A DNA stretch of 64,000 nucleotides from Siphonobacter aquaeclarae (lineage in GTDB: Bacteria; Bacteroidota; Bacteroidia; Cytophagales; Spirosomataceae): positions 1 through 64,000 of the forward strand of contig NZ_FNGS01000009.1 in the NCBI RefSeq assembly GCF_900103285.1, given 5' to 3'. The notes beneath the pieces are model-generated. The model saw only the letters and a program-made list of their open reading frames with translations, ran no database searches and had not been told where the DNA came from. A program made the translations under genes and the position numbers. Below, piece by piece: positions 40,966-50,061 of this stretch (position 1 is its first letter; every line of letters begins with the position of its first letter).

Positions 40966-42528
40966 ATGAAAAAACTGCTGACGCTGCTTGCCCTGAGTCC
41001 TCTGACGTGGGCGCAGGCACAGAATCCGAAGAAATTCGCGGAGACGATCAAGGCCGAGGATCTGAAGAAACACCTGACCTACCTGGCTTCGGATGAGCTT
41101 GAAGGACGCGGAACCGGTACCCCCGGCCAATGGAAAGCCGCCGAGTATATCGCCAATCATTTCAAAAGCCTGGGACTCAAGCCTATCGGTCCGAACGGCA
41201 GCTACTTTCAGCCGGTAGACCTGGTGGATCAGGGCTGGGGAGAGGTATACCTCAAAACTGCTTCCGGCCAGAAAGAGCTGCTGAAAGATTTTTATGTGAC
41301 AGGGTCGAGCAACCTGTCGAAAGAGGAAACCCTGGACATCGTCTTTGCCGGATACGGTATCGAAGACGAGAAGTACTCGGATTTTGCCGGCCTTGACCTG
41401 AGTGGAAAAGTAGTCCTGATTTTGTCAGGGGAACCCCGAAAAGCCGACGGTACATTCCTGATTTCCGGGACAGATCAGGCGTCTTCCTGGGGTAAGAACC
41501 CCGAAGGCAGCCGGAAAAAGATGGCGTTGCTTCAGGCGAAAGGCGCCCGTTGCGTCATGACCATCGCCCCGAATGCCGATGAGCAAACCGATAAGCTGTA
41601 TGGCCGCATGCGGGCGTACTCGCCCCGCATGAACCGGATTATCTTCAAGGACCAGACCCGCCCCGGGTCGACGCTCCTGACGGTACAGGTGAAGCAGGGT
41701 CTTGCGAAGGAAATTCTGGGTTTGGACGATACACAACTCGCTGATCTGATGGCGGGTAAAACCAAGCAGGGCCCGACCAACCATACCCTGACTGTCAAAG
41801 CCGAAGAAAAACAGACGCCGGTTAATACCGCGAACGTTGTCGGTTTTCTGGAAGGGACGGACAAGAAGGATGAAGTACTCGTTGTGACGGCTCACTATGA
41901 TCACATCGGTATCTCACCCGACGGGCAGGTAAACAACGGCGCCAATGACGATGGCTCCGGTACCGTGAGCGTAATGGAGCTGGCAGAGGCGTTCTCAAAA
42001 GCGGCGAAAGACGGCAACCGCCCGCGCCGCAGTATTCTCTTCATGACTGTGACAGGCGAAGAAAAAGGCCTTCTCGGCTCGGAATACTATGTAAATCACC
42101 CGCTGATTCCGCTCGAAAACACCATCGCTGACCTCAATATTGACATGGTCGGCCGGGTCGATAAAGCGCATGAAGGAAAGGGGGAATATATTTATGTCAT
42201 TGGTTCTGACAAGCTTTCGTCTGAACTGCACGCCATCAGCGAAGAGGCGAATCAGAAGTATACGAAGCTGGATCTTGATTATACCTTCAACGATCCGAAC
42301 GATGTGAACCGGTTCTATTACCGTTCCGATCACTACAATTTCGCGGCGAAAAAAATCCCCATTATCTTTTATTTCAACGGGGTACACGACGATTACCACC
42401 GCCCGACCGACGATGTCGACAAGATCGAGTTCGACAGAGCCGAAAAGACCGCCCGCCTGGTGTTTTATACCGCCTGGGAGCTGGTTAACCGGGATAAGCG
42501 GATTGTTGTCGATTCCAACAAGCCTTGA
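40966..42528 (+). CDS. M28 family zinc aminopeptidase with PA domain
   Basis: 520 residues with signal peptide MKKLLTLLALSPLTWAQAQ. A protease-associated insert (about 105-265) splits the enzyme. The M28 metal ligands are all visible: VVTAHYDHIG (about 308), NGANDDGSGTV (about 325), VTGEEKGLLGSEYY (about 363), NIDMVGR (about 390) and VHDDYHRPTDDVDKIEF (about 475). It removes amino acids from peptides outside the inner membrane. A clean terminator follows. Confidence 0.93.
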   Translation: MKKLLTLLALSPLTWAQAQNPKKFAETIKAEDLKKHLTYLASDELEGRGTGTPGQWKAAEYIANHFKSLGLKPIGPNGSYFQPVDLVDQGWGEVYLKTASGQKELLKDFYVTGSSNLSKEETLDIVFAGYGIEDEKYSDFAGLDLSGKVVLILSGEPRKADGTFLISGTDQASSWGKNPEGSRKKMALLQAKGARCVMTIAPNADEQTDKLYGRMRAYSPRMNRIIFKDQTRPGSTLLTVQVKQGLAKEILGLDDTQLADLMAGKTKQGPTNHTLTVKAEEKQTPVNTANVVGFLEGTDKKDEVLVVTAHYDHIGISPDGQVNNGANDDGSGTVSVMELAEAFSKAAKDGNRPRRSILFMTVTGEEKGLLGSEYYVNHPLIPLENTIADLNIDMVGRVDKAHEGKGEYIYVIGSDKLSSELHAISEEANQKYTKLDLDYTFNDPNDVNRFYYRSDHYNFAAKKIPIIFYFNGVHDDYHRPTDDVDKIEFDRAEKTARLVFYTAWELVNRDKRIVVDSNKP

Positions 42529-42535
42529 TGAGAAG

Positions 42536-42563
42536 CGACGCCTGGAGACGGGCGTCGTTTTTT
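42536..42563 (+). terminator. Intrinsic terminator after the M28 peptidase
   Basis: CGACGCC (42536-42542) pairs with GGCGTCG (42551-42557), loop of 8, followed by six T. Confidence 0.85.
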
Positions 42564-42594
42564 ATTGGGGGATTAGTGTTTGGAGTAGAATGAT

Positions 42595-42662
42595 AATTGG
42601 TAGGCTGCGCCTACCGCAATTCGAACCCCAAAACTGAAAACAGCAAACGGAAGACCGGAAAC
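42595..42662. repeat. TAGGC hairpin plus single-arm TGAAAAC heptamer array
   Basis: GGTAGGC-TGC-GCCTACC (42599-42615) is a perfect hairpin whose core TAGGC-N3-GCCTA recurs at 44321-44333. Next to it are four heptamers, TGAAAAC, AGCAAAC, GGAAGAC, CGGAAAC (42635-42662), related to family 3 at 44155-44454 but without a partner arm nearby. The array ends four bases from the LytTR stop codon. Confidence 0.7.
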
Positions 42663-42666
42663 CTCC

Positions 42667-43374
42667 TCATTCCCCCAGCATTTCCGCAACATACTTCTTA
42701 TATACTTTTCCGACGCGAAGCGGTCGGCCGCCGACAGTCACCTGATCGGGCGATGTACTGTCCAGACGCTTCGGATTGATAAGATGGGAACGGCTGATCC
42801 GGACAAAATCAGGCAATAGTTCTTCACCCTGTTTCAAAGTCAGGCGGGTGACATACGTTCGGGAGTCGGTCACTACCTTGACGTAGTTTTCGAGGCTTTC
42901 AAGGTACAAAACCTGATCGACGGAGAGTGTCATCCGTTCTCCGTCAACAGAGAACGTAACGAAACCGGAAGGCACGGTTTTCGGAGAAACGGGCGCTTCT
43001 TCCGGTTGTACCTGTGTCCGGTACAAAGCAAAAACGCCCAAACCCGCGAGCGTATAAACCCAAAACCGGATAATGGCCGGCCAGGTGTCTTCCACCTGAA
43101 ACCGGTGTGTCAGAATGAGGTGCATATTGATGGAAAAGAACACCATCACCGCAGTGAAGATCAGGAGATAAAGCTGCTTTTTCCCGCGGAGGAAATACCC
43201 TTCAAACAGCAGTCGGTTGTGTACGACGATCCAGGCATACATGCCCAACAAAAACAGATAGGGCAAAAAACGGTCGGCCATCGGGCGCTGCATGAGCGTA
43301 TAACGATCGGCCACGAGGTGTAAACCAATCAATGCCAGCAAGCCGAGGATGTTCCGGAGAATAGGCGAATTCAT
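42667..43374 (-). CDS. LytTR-type transcriptional regulator with membrane N-terminus
   Basis: 235 residues from ATG 43374. Four hydrophobic helices fill the first ~110 residues (NILGLLALIGLHLVADRYTL, FLPYLFLLGMYAWIVV, LYLLIFTAVMVFFSINMHLI, IIRFWVYTLAGLGVFALY). The C-terminal LytTR DNA-binding domain (about 135-230) has DQVLYLESLENYVKVVTDSR and LLPDFVRISRSHLINPKRLD. There is no receiver domain, so the membrane part probably senses the signal directly. The frame is open to 43482 but the extension is not conserved-looking. Divergent from the membrane protein gene at 43520. Confidence 0.87.
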   Translation of the reverse strand: MNSPILRNILGLLALIGLHLVADRYTLMQRPMADRFLPYLFLLGMYAWIVVHNRLLFEGYFLRGKKQLYLLIFTAVMVFFSINMHLILTHRFQVEDTWPAIIRFWVYTLAGLGVFALYRTQVQPEEAPVSPKTVPSGFVTFSVDGERMTLSVDQVLYLESLENYVKVVTDSRTYVTRLTLKQGEELLPDFVRISRSHLINPKRLDSTSPDQVTVGGRPLRVGKVYKKYVAEMLGE

Positions 43375-43519
43375 ATGCCGAAGGTACAACATCCCGTTTG
43401 GGGATGACCCGGGAAAGTGACGAAGGCTGTTTGTCACTGGCGAAAAAGGCTGGTCACAGAACGTTTGCGGCCTCCGGTTCACCGGCGGAGATTCGGACCG
43501 TACTTAATTGATACGGTCT

Positions 43520-44152
43520 ATGTCTTTTCTGCATTCGGGGAACATCTTCGTTCACGTCGCCGCCGGGCTGCTGGCAATTGTTTTGGGAACTTTCGCGCTT
43601 ACGACGGGCAAAGGAGGGCCCGCTCACCGGAAATTCGGCCGCTGGTTTCTGATGACATTGGCAGTTGTGGTAGGTACGGGGCTTATAGGCGCCGTTTTTT
43701 TCCGGGCGAGTCCTTTCCTATTGATTCTGACGTTGCTGGCAGGCTATGTCGGATATGCCGGTTTCCGGGTAGTCCGTTTTCGGGAACGGAGATTGGCTGT
43801 TCAGGATATGCTGGTCGCAGCGGGGGTACTGGCGACCGGTCTCGGCAGTCAGCTGCTGAATCCGAATATCTCCTGGAACAGCTCGGTCATTACTTCCACG
43901 CTTTCAGCGCTGGTATTGGTGACGGTGTACGACCTGCTTAAGTACTTCTGGTTTTTCGAACGGTGGAAAAAGCTCTGGTTATACGAGCATATCTATAAGA
44001 TGACCTCGGCCTTCAGTGCACTGTTGTCCGCTTTCGGCGGAAATGTGCTGCGGGATTACCAGCCGTATAGTCAGTTACTTCCGTCGGTGCTGGGAGTAGG
44101 GATTTTTGTCTGGTTTTGGTGGAGGGTAGGGAGGGGGAAGCAGGCGGTTTAG
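43520..44152 (+). CDS. Multi-pass membrane protein, DUF2306-like
   Basis: 210 residues from ATG 43520 (MSFLHSGNIFVHVAAG); a TTG at 43508 in frame is possible but poorer. About six hydrophobic helices are visible (HVAAGLLAIVLGTFALTTGK, WFLMTLAVVVGTGLIGAVFF, LLILTLLAGYVGYAGFRVVR). The pattern HVAAG...TGKGGPAHRKFG resembles DUF2306-type proteins, whose function is unknown. It is divergently placed to the LytTR regulator with a 145-bp gap, so it may be a target; no clear promoter was found in that gap. Confidence 0.72.
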   Translation: MSFLHSGNIFVHVAAGLLAIVLGTFALTTGKGGPAHRKFGRWFLMTLAVVVGTGLIGAVFFRASPFLLILTLLAGYVGYAGFRVVRFRERRLAVQDMLVAAGVLATGLGSQLLNPNISWNSSVITSTLSALVLVTVYDLLKYFWFFERWKKLWLYEHIYKMTSAFSALLSAFGGNVLRDYQPYSQLLPSVLGVGIFVWFWWRVGRGKQAV

Positions 44153-44154
44153 GG

Positions 44155-44454
44155 GTTTTCGGTTTGTTGTTTTCAGTTTGCTGTTTTCAGTTTTCAGTTG
44201 GAGCGTGATAGGGGTTGTCAGCGCTATTTGCCTGCCGTGCGTAGCATGTGCTACGCACGGCAGGCATAGGATTACGTTGAAAGCTATTTGGTCTTTAGCT
44301 ACTTAACGTGTATAGACCATTAGGCGCAGCCTATTAGAAAAAAGTGCGTAGCGGATGCTACCGTAGCGGAGCTACGCACGGCAGGCAAACCGTTCTGACA
44401 AGCTCTGCCCGCCTCCAACTGAAAACAGTAAACTGAAAACTGAAAACTGAAAAC
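44155..44454. repeat. 300-bp nested inverted element, family 3 (GTTTTCA heptamers)
   Basis: Outer arms: GTTTTCG, GTTTGTT, GTTTTCA, GTTTGCT, GTTTTCA, GTTTTCA (44155-44196), then GTTGGAG; opposite arm CTCCAAC, then TGAAAAC, AGTAAAC, TGAAAAC, TGAAAAC, TGAAAAC (44420-44454). Inside are a perfect 17+17 bp palindrome (44230-44265), a TAGGC-N3-GCCTA hairpin (44321-44333) and GTGCGTAGC/GCTACGCAC (about 44344-44379), which repeats the words of the inner palindrome including GGCAGGC. There is no open reading frame. It fills the gap between two convergent genes and looks like a non-autonomous mobile or structured 3' element. Confidence 0.85.
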
Positions 44455-44466
44455 AGCCCCCCAACC

Positions 44467-46728
44467 CTACCTCCCCCAATTCATCCCCGCACTCTTCACC
44501 TCCGCCGAATTTGTTCCGATATGTACCTGAAATTCACCCGGTTCCCAGTCATAGGAGAGGTCGCTGTGGTAGAATTTCAGTTGCTCGGGTGTGACGGTAA
44601 ACGTGACCTTCCGGCTTTCGCCCGGTTGCAGAAAGACCTTCTGAAAACCTTTGAGATCCTTCACCGAGCGGGTGACACTCGCCACCGGATCCGTGATATA
44701 AAGCTGTACCGTTTCTTCTCCGGCAACAGAGCCGCTGTTCGTCACCGTGACCGTTGCCTCGACTTGGTCGTTGCCCTTCGGCCGGGTTTTGCTCAGCGTT
44801 ACCGGGCTGTAGGTAAAAGTCGTATAGCTCAGGCCATACCCGAACGGAAACAGCGGGTCGTTGGGAACGTCGAGGTAGCGCGATTTGAACTTATCCAGCA
44901 ATACGCCCTGATAGGGCCGGCCGGTATTCTTATGGTTGTAATAAATCGGAATCTGTCCGACGTTCCGTGGAAAAGTCGCCGTGAGCTTACCCGACGGATT
45001 ATAGTTTCCGAAAAGCACATCAGCAATGGCATGACCCGATTCCGTACCTCCGAACCACGTCTGGAGAATTGCGTCGGCATGCTCGTTTTCCCAGCCAAGG
45101 GTCAGCGGGCGACCGCTCATCACCACCAGTATCAGTGGTTTGCCCGTCTTTTTCAGCGCGCGGAGAAGCTCCTGCTGGTTTTCCGGGATACCGATGTCGG
45201 AACGGCTCGCGGCCTCGCCCGACATTTCCTGCGCCTCTCCGATTACCGCTACCACTACGTCGGATTGCTGCGCGGCCTGTACCGCTTCGTCGATCAATAC
45301 CTGTGTTGGCCGGGGGTCGACGTCCACCAGACCGTTCTGCGCATTCAGCCGGCGGATCAGCAGGGTATCACTCGTAAAATTGGCGCCCTTCGCATACTTC
45401 ACCGTCACATTACCGGCTACATGTTGTATACCTTCGAGAACGGTGACGGCCTGCTTCCAATCGCCCGCAATATTCCACGTTCCGAGCATGTTTTTCCGGT
45501 CGTTCGCCAGCGGGCCGACCAGCGCAATGCTGCCTGATTTTTTAAGCGGAAGGGTCTGATGACTGTTCTTCAGCAATACATGGGTTCTGACGGCCAGTTC
45601 CCGCGCAAAGGCCCTGTTCTGCGGTGTCAGGATTTCTCTGGCCGGACGGGACTCGTCGAGGTACCGGTAAGGATCGTCAAACAACCCCAGCTTATACTTG
45701 GCTTCCAGTACCCGGCGGCACGCCTGATCGATTTCGGCCTGCGTAATTTTTCCTTCTTTGAGGGATTGTTTCAGCGTTGTCAGAAAACCTTCCCCGACCA
45801 TATCCATATCCGTTCCGGCCTTGAGCGCAAGCGCCGAAACCTGCTTCAGATCGCCCAAACCATGCGCAATCATCTCATTAATAGCCGTATAATCGGTGAC
45901 GAGCAGTCCTTTGAAACCCCATTGCTTCCGGAGTAGGTCCGTCAGCAGCCAGCGGTTGGCCGTCGCCGGAACGGCATCTACCTCATTAAACGAACTCATC
46001 ACACTGCCGACGCCCGCCTCCACCGCCGCTTTGTACGGCGGGAGGTAGTATTCGTACATCTTGATTCGACTCATGTCTACCGTGTTGTAGTCACGCCCGG
46101 CTTCCGCCGCACCATACAACGCGAAGTGCTTGACGCAGGCCAGTACCGTATTCGGCACCGACAGGTTGCTTCCCTGGTATCCCCGGATCATGGCTTTCGC
46201 AATAAGGGAACCGAGGTAGGGGTCTTCTCCCGAACTTTCGGAAATCCGGCCCCAGCGCGGGTCGCGGGCGATATCCACCATCGGCGAGAATACCCAGTTC
46301 AGCCCGTCGGCTGTCGCTTCCGTCGCTGCAATACGGGCGCTTTGTTCGATGCGCGACAGATCCCACGAACAGGAAATCGCCAACGGAATCGGAAAGCTTG
46401 TTTTATGCCCGTGAATCACATCCAGCCCGAAAAGCAGCGGAATATGCAGACGGGAATCGTTCACCGCCATCTCCTGCGGCTTCCGGACCAGTTTCGGGTC
46501 GTAAATGCCAAACAGCCCGCCGACCTTTCCGGCTTTGATGTTGGCTTCGACGTTCTGGGAGACCGTCGCCCCGGTAGCGGTAAAGCCGCCGGGAGTAACA
46601 AGGTTGAGCTGCCCGATCTTCTCATCCACCGTCATCTGACCCATCAGGCGGGTCACAAAAGCATTCATCTTCGCATCCTGGGCCTGGGCGGTAAACCCTG
46701 CCAGCATCAACAGAAGGAGTTTTTTCAT
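44467..46728 (-). CDS. bglX: Beta-glucosidase, glycoside hydrolase family 3 (BglX-like)
   Basis: 753 residues with signal peptide MKKLLLLMLAGFTAQAQ. The GH3 N-terminal domain has FGLDVIHGHKTSFPIPLA and the nucleophile block GLLVTDYTAINEMIAHG (Asp near 286). The C-terminal GH3 domain (VVAVIGEAQEMSGEAASRSD, about 490-510) and a fibronectin III-like cap (about 660-745) follow. BglX-type enzymes act from the non-reducing end on beta-glucosides. Next to two GH144 genes it most likely degrades sophoro-oligosaccharides in the periplasm. Last gene of the locus; the stop of the GH144 gene is 4 bases upstream of its start. Confidence 0.93.
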   Translation of the reverse strand: MKKLLLLMLAGFTAQAQDAKMNAFVTRLMGQMTVDEKIGQLNLVTPGGFTATGATVSQNVEANIKAGKVGGLFGIYDPKLVRKPQEMAVNDSRLHIPLLFGLDVIHGHKTSFPIPLAISCSWDLSRIEQSARIAATEATADGLNWVFSPMVDIARDPRWGRISESSGEDPYLGSLIAKAMIRGYQGSNLSVPNTVLACVKHFALYGAAEAGRDYNTVDMSRIKMYEYYLPPYKAAVEAGVGSVMSSFNEVDAVPATANRWLLTDLLRKQWGFKGLLVTDYTAINEMIAHGLGDLKQVSALALKAGTDMDMVGEGFLTTLKQSLKEGKITQAEIDQACRRVLEAKYKLGLFDDPYRYLDESRPAREILTPQNRAFARELAVRTHVLLKNSHQTLPLKKSGSIALVGPLANDRKNMLGTWNIAGDWKQAVTVLEGIQHVAGNVTVKYAKGANFTSDTLLIRRLNAQNGLVDVDPRPTQVLIDEAVQAAQQSDVVVAVIGEAQEMSGEAASRSDIGIPENQQELLRALKKTGKPLILVVMSGRPLTLGWENEHADAILQTWFGGTESGHAIADVLFGNYNPSGKLTATFPRNVGQIPIYYNHKNTGRPYQGVLLDKFKSRYLDVPNDPLFPFGYGLSYTTFTYSPVTLSKTRPKGNDQVEATVTVTNSGSVAGEETVQLYITDPVASVTRSVKDLKGFQKVFLQPGESRKVTFTVTPEQLKFYHSDLSYDWEPGEFQVHIGTNSAEVKSAGMNWGR

Positions 46729-46732
46729 GAGG

Positions 46733-48319
46733 TTATCGGAGAATAAGCTGGATCGTCTTCTTCACTTCGCCCTGCGTGAGGGTTGCCGTGTACGTGCCGC
46801 CGGGAGCGTCGATTTCACGGGTATATGTGCCGGGCGCGAGTGACTGGTTCTTCAGAATAGAAAGGGCATTGTCTTTGCTGACCAGTTCCAGTGTCACCGG
46901 CGCAGATCCCTGCACGGCAAATTCAAGCGGAAACTTACCGGAATCGGGATGGCGCGGCAGATACCATTCATTCGTGCCGGGTTTTGGCTGATAGGCATAA
47001 AACCCGGTCGGATACGCGGGATTTGTGATACCCATTTTGGTAAGCCCGTTGCGGAGTTCGGCGATTTTGTCGCCGAGCTTCCAGATCAGCCCGCTGCGGT
47101 AGTTCTCCATCATCACCACTACCGGCCCCTGGTCGATCGCCAGGTACTGATTCGAATACCAGTTTTTCGTGGCATTATAGGCGTCGAGAAAGCCATACTC
47201 CCCAAAAAGCCGGTTACCGTGTTTCAGGTACAGATACCGAAGTGCCTGCCACGCCTGATGCGGCGCATAGGGGAAGGAGGAAAGTGCCGCAGTAGGTGAA
47301 ATGGTACCGTTGTCGTTGGTAGGGGAGTGAGCATCGTAAAAATTGTAATCGTCGCTAGCGGTCAATCCCCAGTTATCTTCGGAATAATTGTACGTTTTCG
47401 GCGCTTTATCCGCACAGTACGCCCAGTTGATAAGTGTCTGAGCCTGATTCAGTTGCCAGTAATTGGTATGCTGATCCTGCATCTTCCGCGGATCCAGGCT
47501 CAGGTACGAATAATGGGCGAAGAACAACGGGCCCCCGTAGGGAAACCCGATGTTCAGCCGGTATCCCAGGTACTCCTGGTTGTTGACGAAGTGTGTGCTC
47601 TTTTTCCAGGTATTCTCGTATACCTCCGGCGAAATGGCGTGCGTCGGCGATCCGAGCGCCAGGACATAGGTAATCAGGCATTCGTTATAACCCGTAATGG
47701 GCATATTCATGGCCCACTCGTACTCCCGCGACCAGTGCCAGTGCAGTTTGCCGTTGCGTACGTACCAGTCCCACTCCACGGTTTCCCAGAGTTTCGTGAT
47801 CCGGTCGCGGAGTTGTTTTTCGGCTGCCGACGGCCCGTCGAAGTAGGCCCGGGCTACCAGCAGTCCGTTTACGAGGTAGGCGGTTTCGACCAGATCGCCA
47901 CCGTTGTCTTTTTGGCCGAAGGGTACCATCCGGCCGGTGTTGCCGTCGAGCCAGTGCGACCAGGCTCCGTGGAAGCGGTCGGCTTTTTCGAGAAAGGCCG
48001 TGATCTTCAGCATACGTTCTACGGCTGCTTCCCGGGTAATCCATTGTCGCTCAGCGCCTACCACAAGGCACATGATGCCAAAGCCCGACCCGCCGGAGGT
48101 GACAATATTGGGCGTTGCGGTACGCTCCGCCGCCAGGCCCGAAACCGGATGGGCAAAGTCCCAGAAGTACCGGAAAGTAGCCTTCTGGACGACGGTCATG
48201 TATTCACTTTTTTCGTTCGGTAACGCGGGTTTCGCGGCCGTTTGTGCGAGTGCGGGCCGGGACGACAGGCCCGCCAGCAGGCATAGTACCAGAAGTTGGG
48301 TAGAAAGGCGGTAACGCAT
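46733..48319 (-). CDS. GH144-type glucanase (glucoamylase family protein), second copy
   Basis: 528 residues with signal peptide (MRYRLSTQLLVLCLLAGLSS...ALAQ). The single (alpha/alpha)6 catalytic domain carries the family blocks RYFWDFAHPVSGLAAERT (about 50-67), FGQKDNGGDLVETAYLVNG, WHWSREYEWAMNMPITGYNE, WGLTASDDYNFYDAHSP and AIDQGPVVVMMENYRSGLIW. Family GH144 is defined by an endo-beta-1,2-glucanase of Chitinophaga, so that activity is inferred. The last ~60 residues (SLAPGTYTREIDAPGGTYTA...LILR) form a small beta domain that looks like a type IX secretion tail. It lacks the lipobox of its neighbour, so this copy may be secreted rather than anchored. Confidence 0.88.
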   Translation of the reverse strand: MRYRLSTQLLVLCLLAGLSSRPALAQTAAKPALPNEKSEYMTVVQKATFRYFWDFAHPVSGLAAERTATPNIVTSGGSGFGIMCLVVGAERQWITREAAVERMLKITAFLEKADRFHGAWSHWLDGNTGRMVPFGQKDNGGDLVETAYLVNGLLVARAYFDGPSAAEKQLRDRITKLWETVEWDWYVRNGKLHWHWSREYEWAMNMPITGYNECLITYVLALGSPTHAISPEVYENTWKKSTHFVNNQEYLGYRLNIGFPYGGPLFFAHYSYLSLDPRKMQDQHTNYWQLNQAQTLINWAYCADKAPKTYNYSEDNWGLTASDDYNFYDAHSPTNDNGTISPTAALSSFPYAPHQAWQALRYLYLKHGNRLFGEYGFLDAYNATKNWYSNQYLAIDQGPVVVMMENYRSGLIWKLGDKIAELRNGLTKMGITNPAYPTGFYAYQPKPGTNEWYLPRHPDSGKFPLEFAVQGSAPVTLELVSKDNALSILKNQSLAPGTYTREIDAPGGTYTATLTQGEVKKTIQLILR

Positions 48320-48336
48320 AGCAGGAAACAGATTGG

Positions 48337-49983
48337 TCAGAAACGGGTCTGACTTTTGACATTCGGACTGGTGAATCCCAGGTTCTTAAGACCCTGATTG
48401 ACTTCCGGACAGCTCATAAACAGCTTCCAGAGCAGTTGGGAACGGTGGTTTTCGATCATGACGACAACAGGCCCCTGGTCGATCGCCAGAAACGAATCGG
48501 CAAACCAGATATCCGTCAGGTTGAAAGCGTCGACAAAACCATAATTCTTAAAAATCTTATCACCCAGTTTGTAATAGAAAAACCGGAGTGCCCGCATCGA
48601 TTCTATTGGAGTATAGGGCATTGCCGACAGCGCCGCAGTAGGCGTAATGACGCCGAGGTCGTTATCCGGCGAATGCGCCGAATAGCCTGACGCATTGTCG
48701 CTTGCCGTCAACCCCCAGCAATTCGGACCATAGCCGTAGTAATTCTTCGGATTGGCTACGCAGTACGCGTAGTTGATGCGGGTATGCGCGCTGTTTTGCT
48801 CGTCATACCGGGCGTAGGTATCGCTGAGTTGCCGCGGGTCCAGGCCTAGAAACGAATACTGGGAGAAGAAAAGCGGTCCGCCGTTTGCCGGCCCCAGCGG
48901 CAGTTTGATGCCATAATAGTTGTTTCCGTTTGCCATCTTTCCATTCTGCGCCCAACCGGCGTCGTACACGGTTTTCGAAACGGCGGACGTACGGGATGAA
49001 GCGGCGAGGACGTACGTAATCAGGCATTCGTTCCAGCCCCGGATCGGCATGTTCATGTCCCAGTTGTAGCTTGGAGACCAGTGCCAGTACAGAACATTTT
49101 CGCCGTTTTTGGTGAACCAGGACCATTCTACCTTGTCCCAGAGGTCGTTGACCGACGCCCGGAGCGCGATTTCGCCGGCGTCAGAAGTACTGTTGAAATA
49201 CTGCCGCGCGGTGAGTAGTCCCTGAAAGAGGTAGGACGTTTCCACGAGGTCAGCGCCGTTGTCTTTCTGGGAGAAAGGGACGGTTTCACCCGTAGCTCCG
49301 TTGAGCCAGTGCGGGAAGGCCCCGTGATAGCTTTTGGCATTGTTTTTCAGAAATCCGGCGATTTTGGCGATGCGGTCCAGGCCGTCTTTCCGCGAAATAA
49401 AACCCCGGTGAATGCCCGCTACAATGGCCATGATGCCGAAGCCGGTTCCGCCGGAAGTAACGACGTCTCCGGAACTGTTACGCTCCCGGGCCATTCCGGA
49501 AACCGGATGTCCGAAATCCCAGAAATAGGCCAGGGTACGCTTTTGAACGAGGTCGAGCAGGAGCGAGTCACTCACGACCGGGAATTTGTCCGTAGTATCC
49601 ACCGCGGTGGCCAGCGCCACCTCGAGGGTAGTATTGAGCGCGGTATTGTGTTGGGAAGTCAGTCCCGGCTGCACCTGCAGTTTATACGCTGTGATGGAGC
49701 CGAGGGGAGATTTGGGGGTGACGGTTACCGTCGTATCCAAAGCGCCATACGTAAAGGCAAGAGGTATTTCCGTTGCACCATTGACGAGACGAATGGATTT
49801 CTCGGCCGAACTCCGGTTAAGCGGAGCCGAAAAACTCACCCGGATCGCAGGTTGCAGGGAGACGCCCCGGAACTTCGCTGCTCCGTCCACCGTAACTGAG
49901 CGGTAGAAAAAAAGCTCAGGGGTGTCTTTGTCGGTTTTGCAGGAAACAAGCGCCAGTGCGAGCAGGAGAAGCCCGTATTTCAT
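48337..49983 (-). CDS. GH144-type glucanase lipoprotein with N-terminal Ig-like domain
   Basis: 548 residues from ATG 49983 with lipobox VSC (MKYGLLLLALALVSCKTDKD). Residues 25-125 form a bacterial Ig-like domain (FRGVSLQPAIRVSFSAPLNR, SPLGSITAYKLQVQPG). The GH144 domain then shows AYFWDFGHPVSGMARER, FSQKDNGADLVETSYLFQG, WSPSYNWDMNMPIRGWNECL, CWGLTASDNASGYSAHSP and AIDQGPVVVMIENHRSQLLW. It is expected to cut long beta-1,2-glucan at the cell surface. It differs from the next copy by the added domain and the anchor. The frame is open to 50031; the inner start is needed for the lipobox. Confidence 0.88.
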   Translation of the reverse strand: MKYGLLLLALALVSCKTDKDTPELFFYRSVTVDGAAKFRGVSLQPAIRVSFSAPLNRSSAEKSIRLVNGATEIPLAFTYGALDTTVTVTPKSPLGSITAYKLQVQPGLTSQHNTALNTTLEVALATAVDTTDKFPVVSDSLLLDLVQKRTLAYFWDFGHPVSGMARERNSSGDVVTSGGTGFGIMAIVAGIHRGFISRKDGLDRIAKIAGFLKNNAKSYHGAFPHWLNGATGETVPFSQKDNGADLVETSYLFQGLLTARQYFNSTSDAGEIALRASVNDLWDKVEWSWFTKNGENVLYWHWSPSYNWDMNMPIRGWNECLITYVLAASSRTSAVSKTVYDAGWAQNGKMANGNNYYGIKLPLGPANGGPLFFSQYSFLGLDPRQLSDTYARYDEQNSAHTRINYAYCVANPKNYYGYGPNCWGLTASDNASGYSAHSPDNDLGVITPTAALSAMPYTPIESMRALRFFYYKLGDKIFKNYGFVDAFNLTDIWFADSFLAIDQGPVVVMIENHRSQLLWKLFMSCPEVNQGLKNLGFTSPNVKSQTRF

Positions 49984-50061
49984 GATCGATGGAATTGGGT
50001 CGGGAAAAAAGGAGAGGTAGCTGACCGGCAACCGAAACGCCGCCGGTCAGCAGAATACATG

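Noticed and set aside
43375-43519. LytTR binding repeats between the divergent genes
   Set aside because: Repeated GTCAC/GTGAC words are visible, but spacing does not match the usual direct-repeat pattern well enough to annotate.
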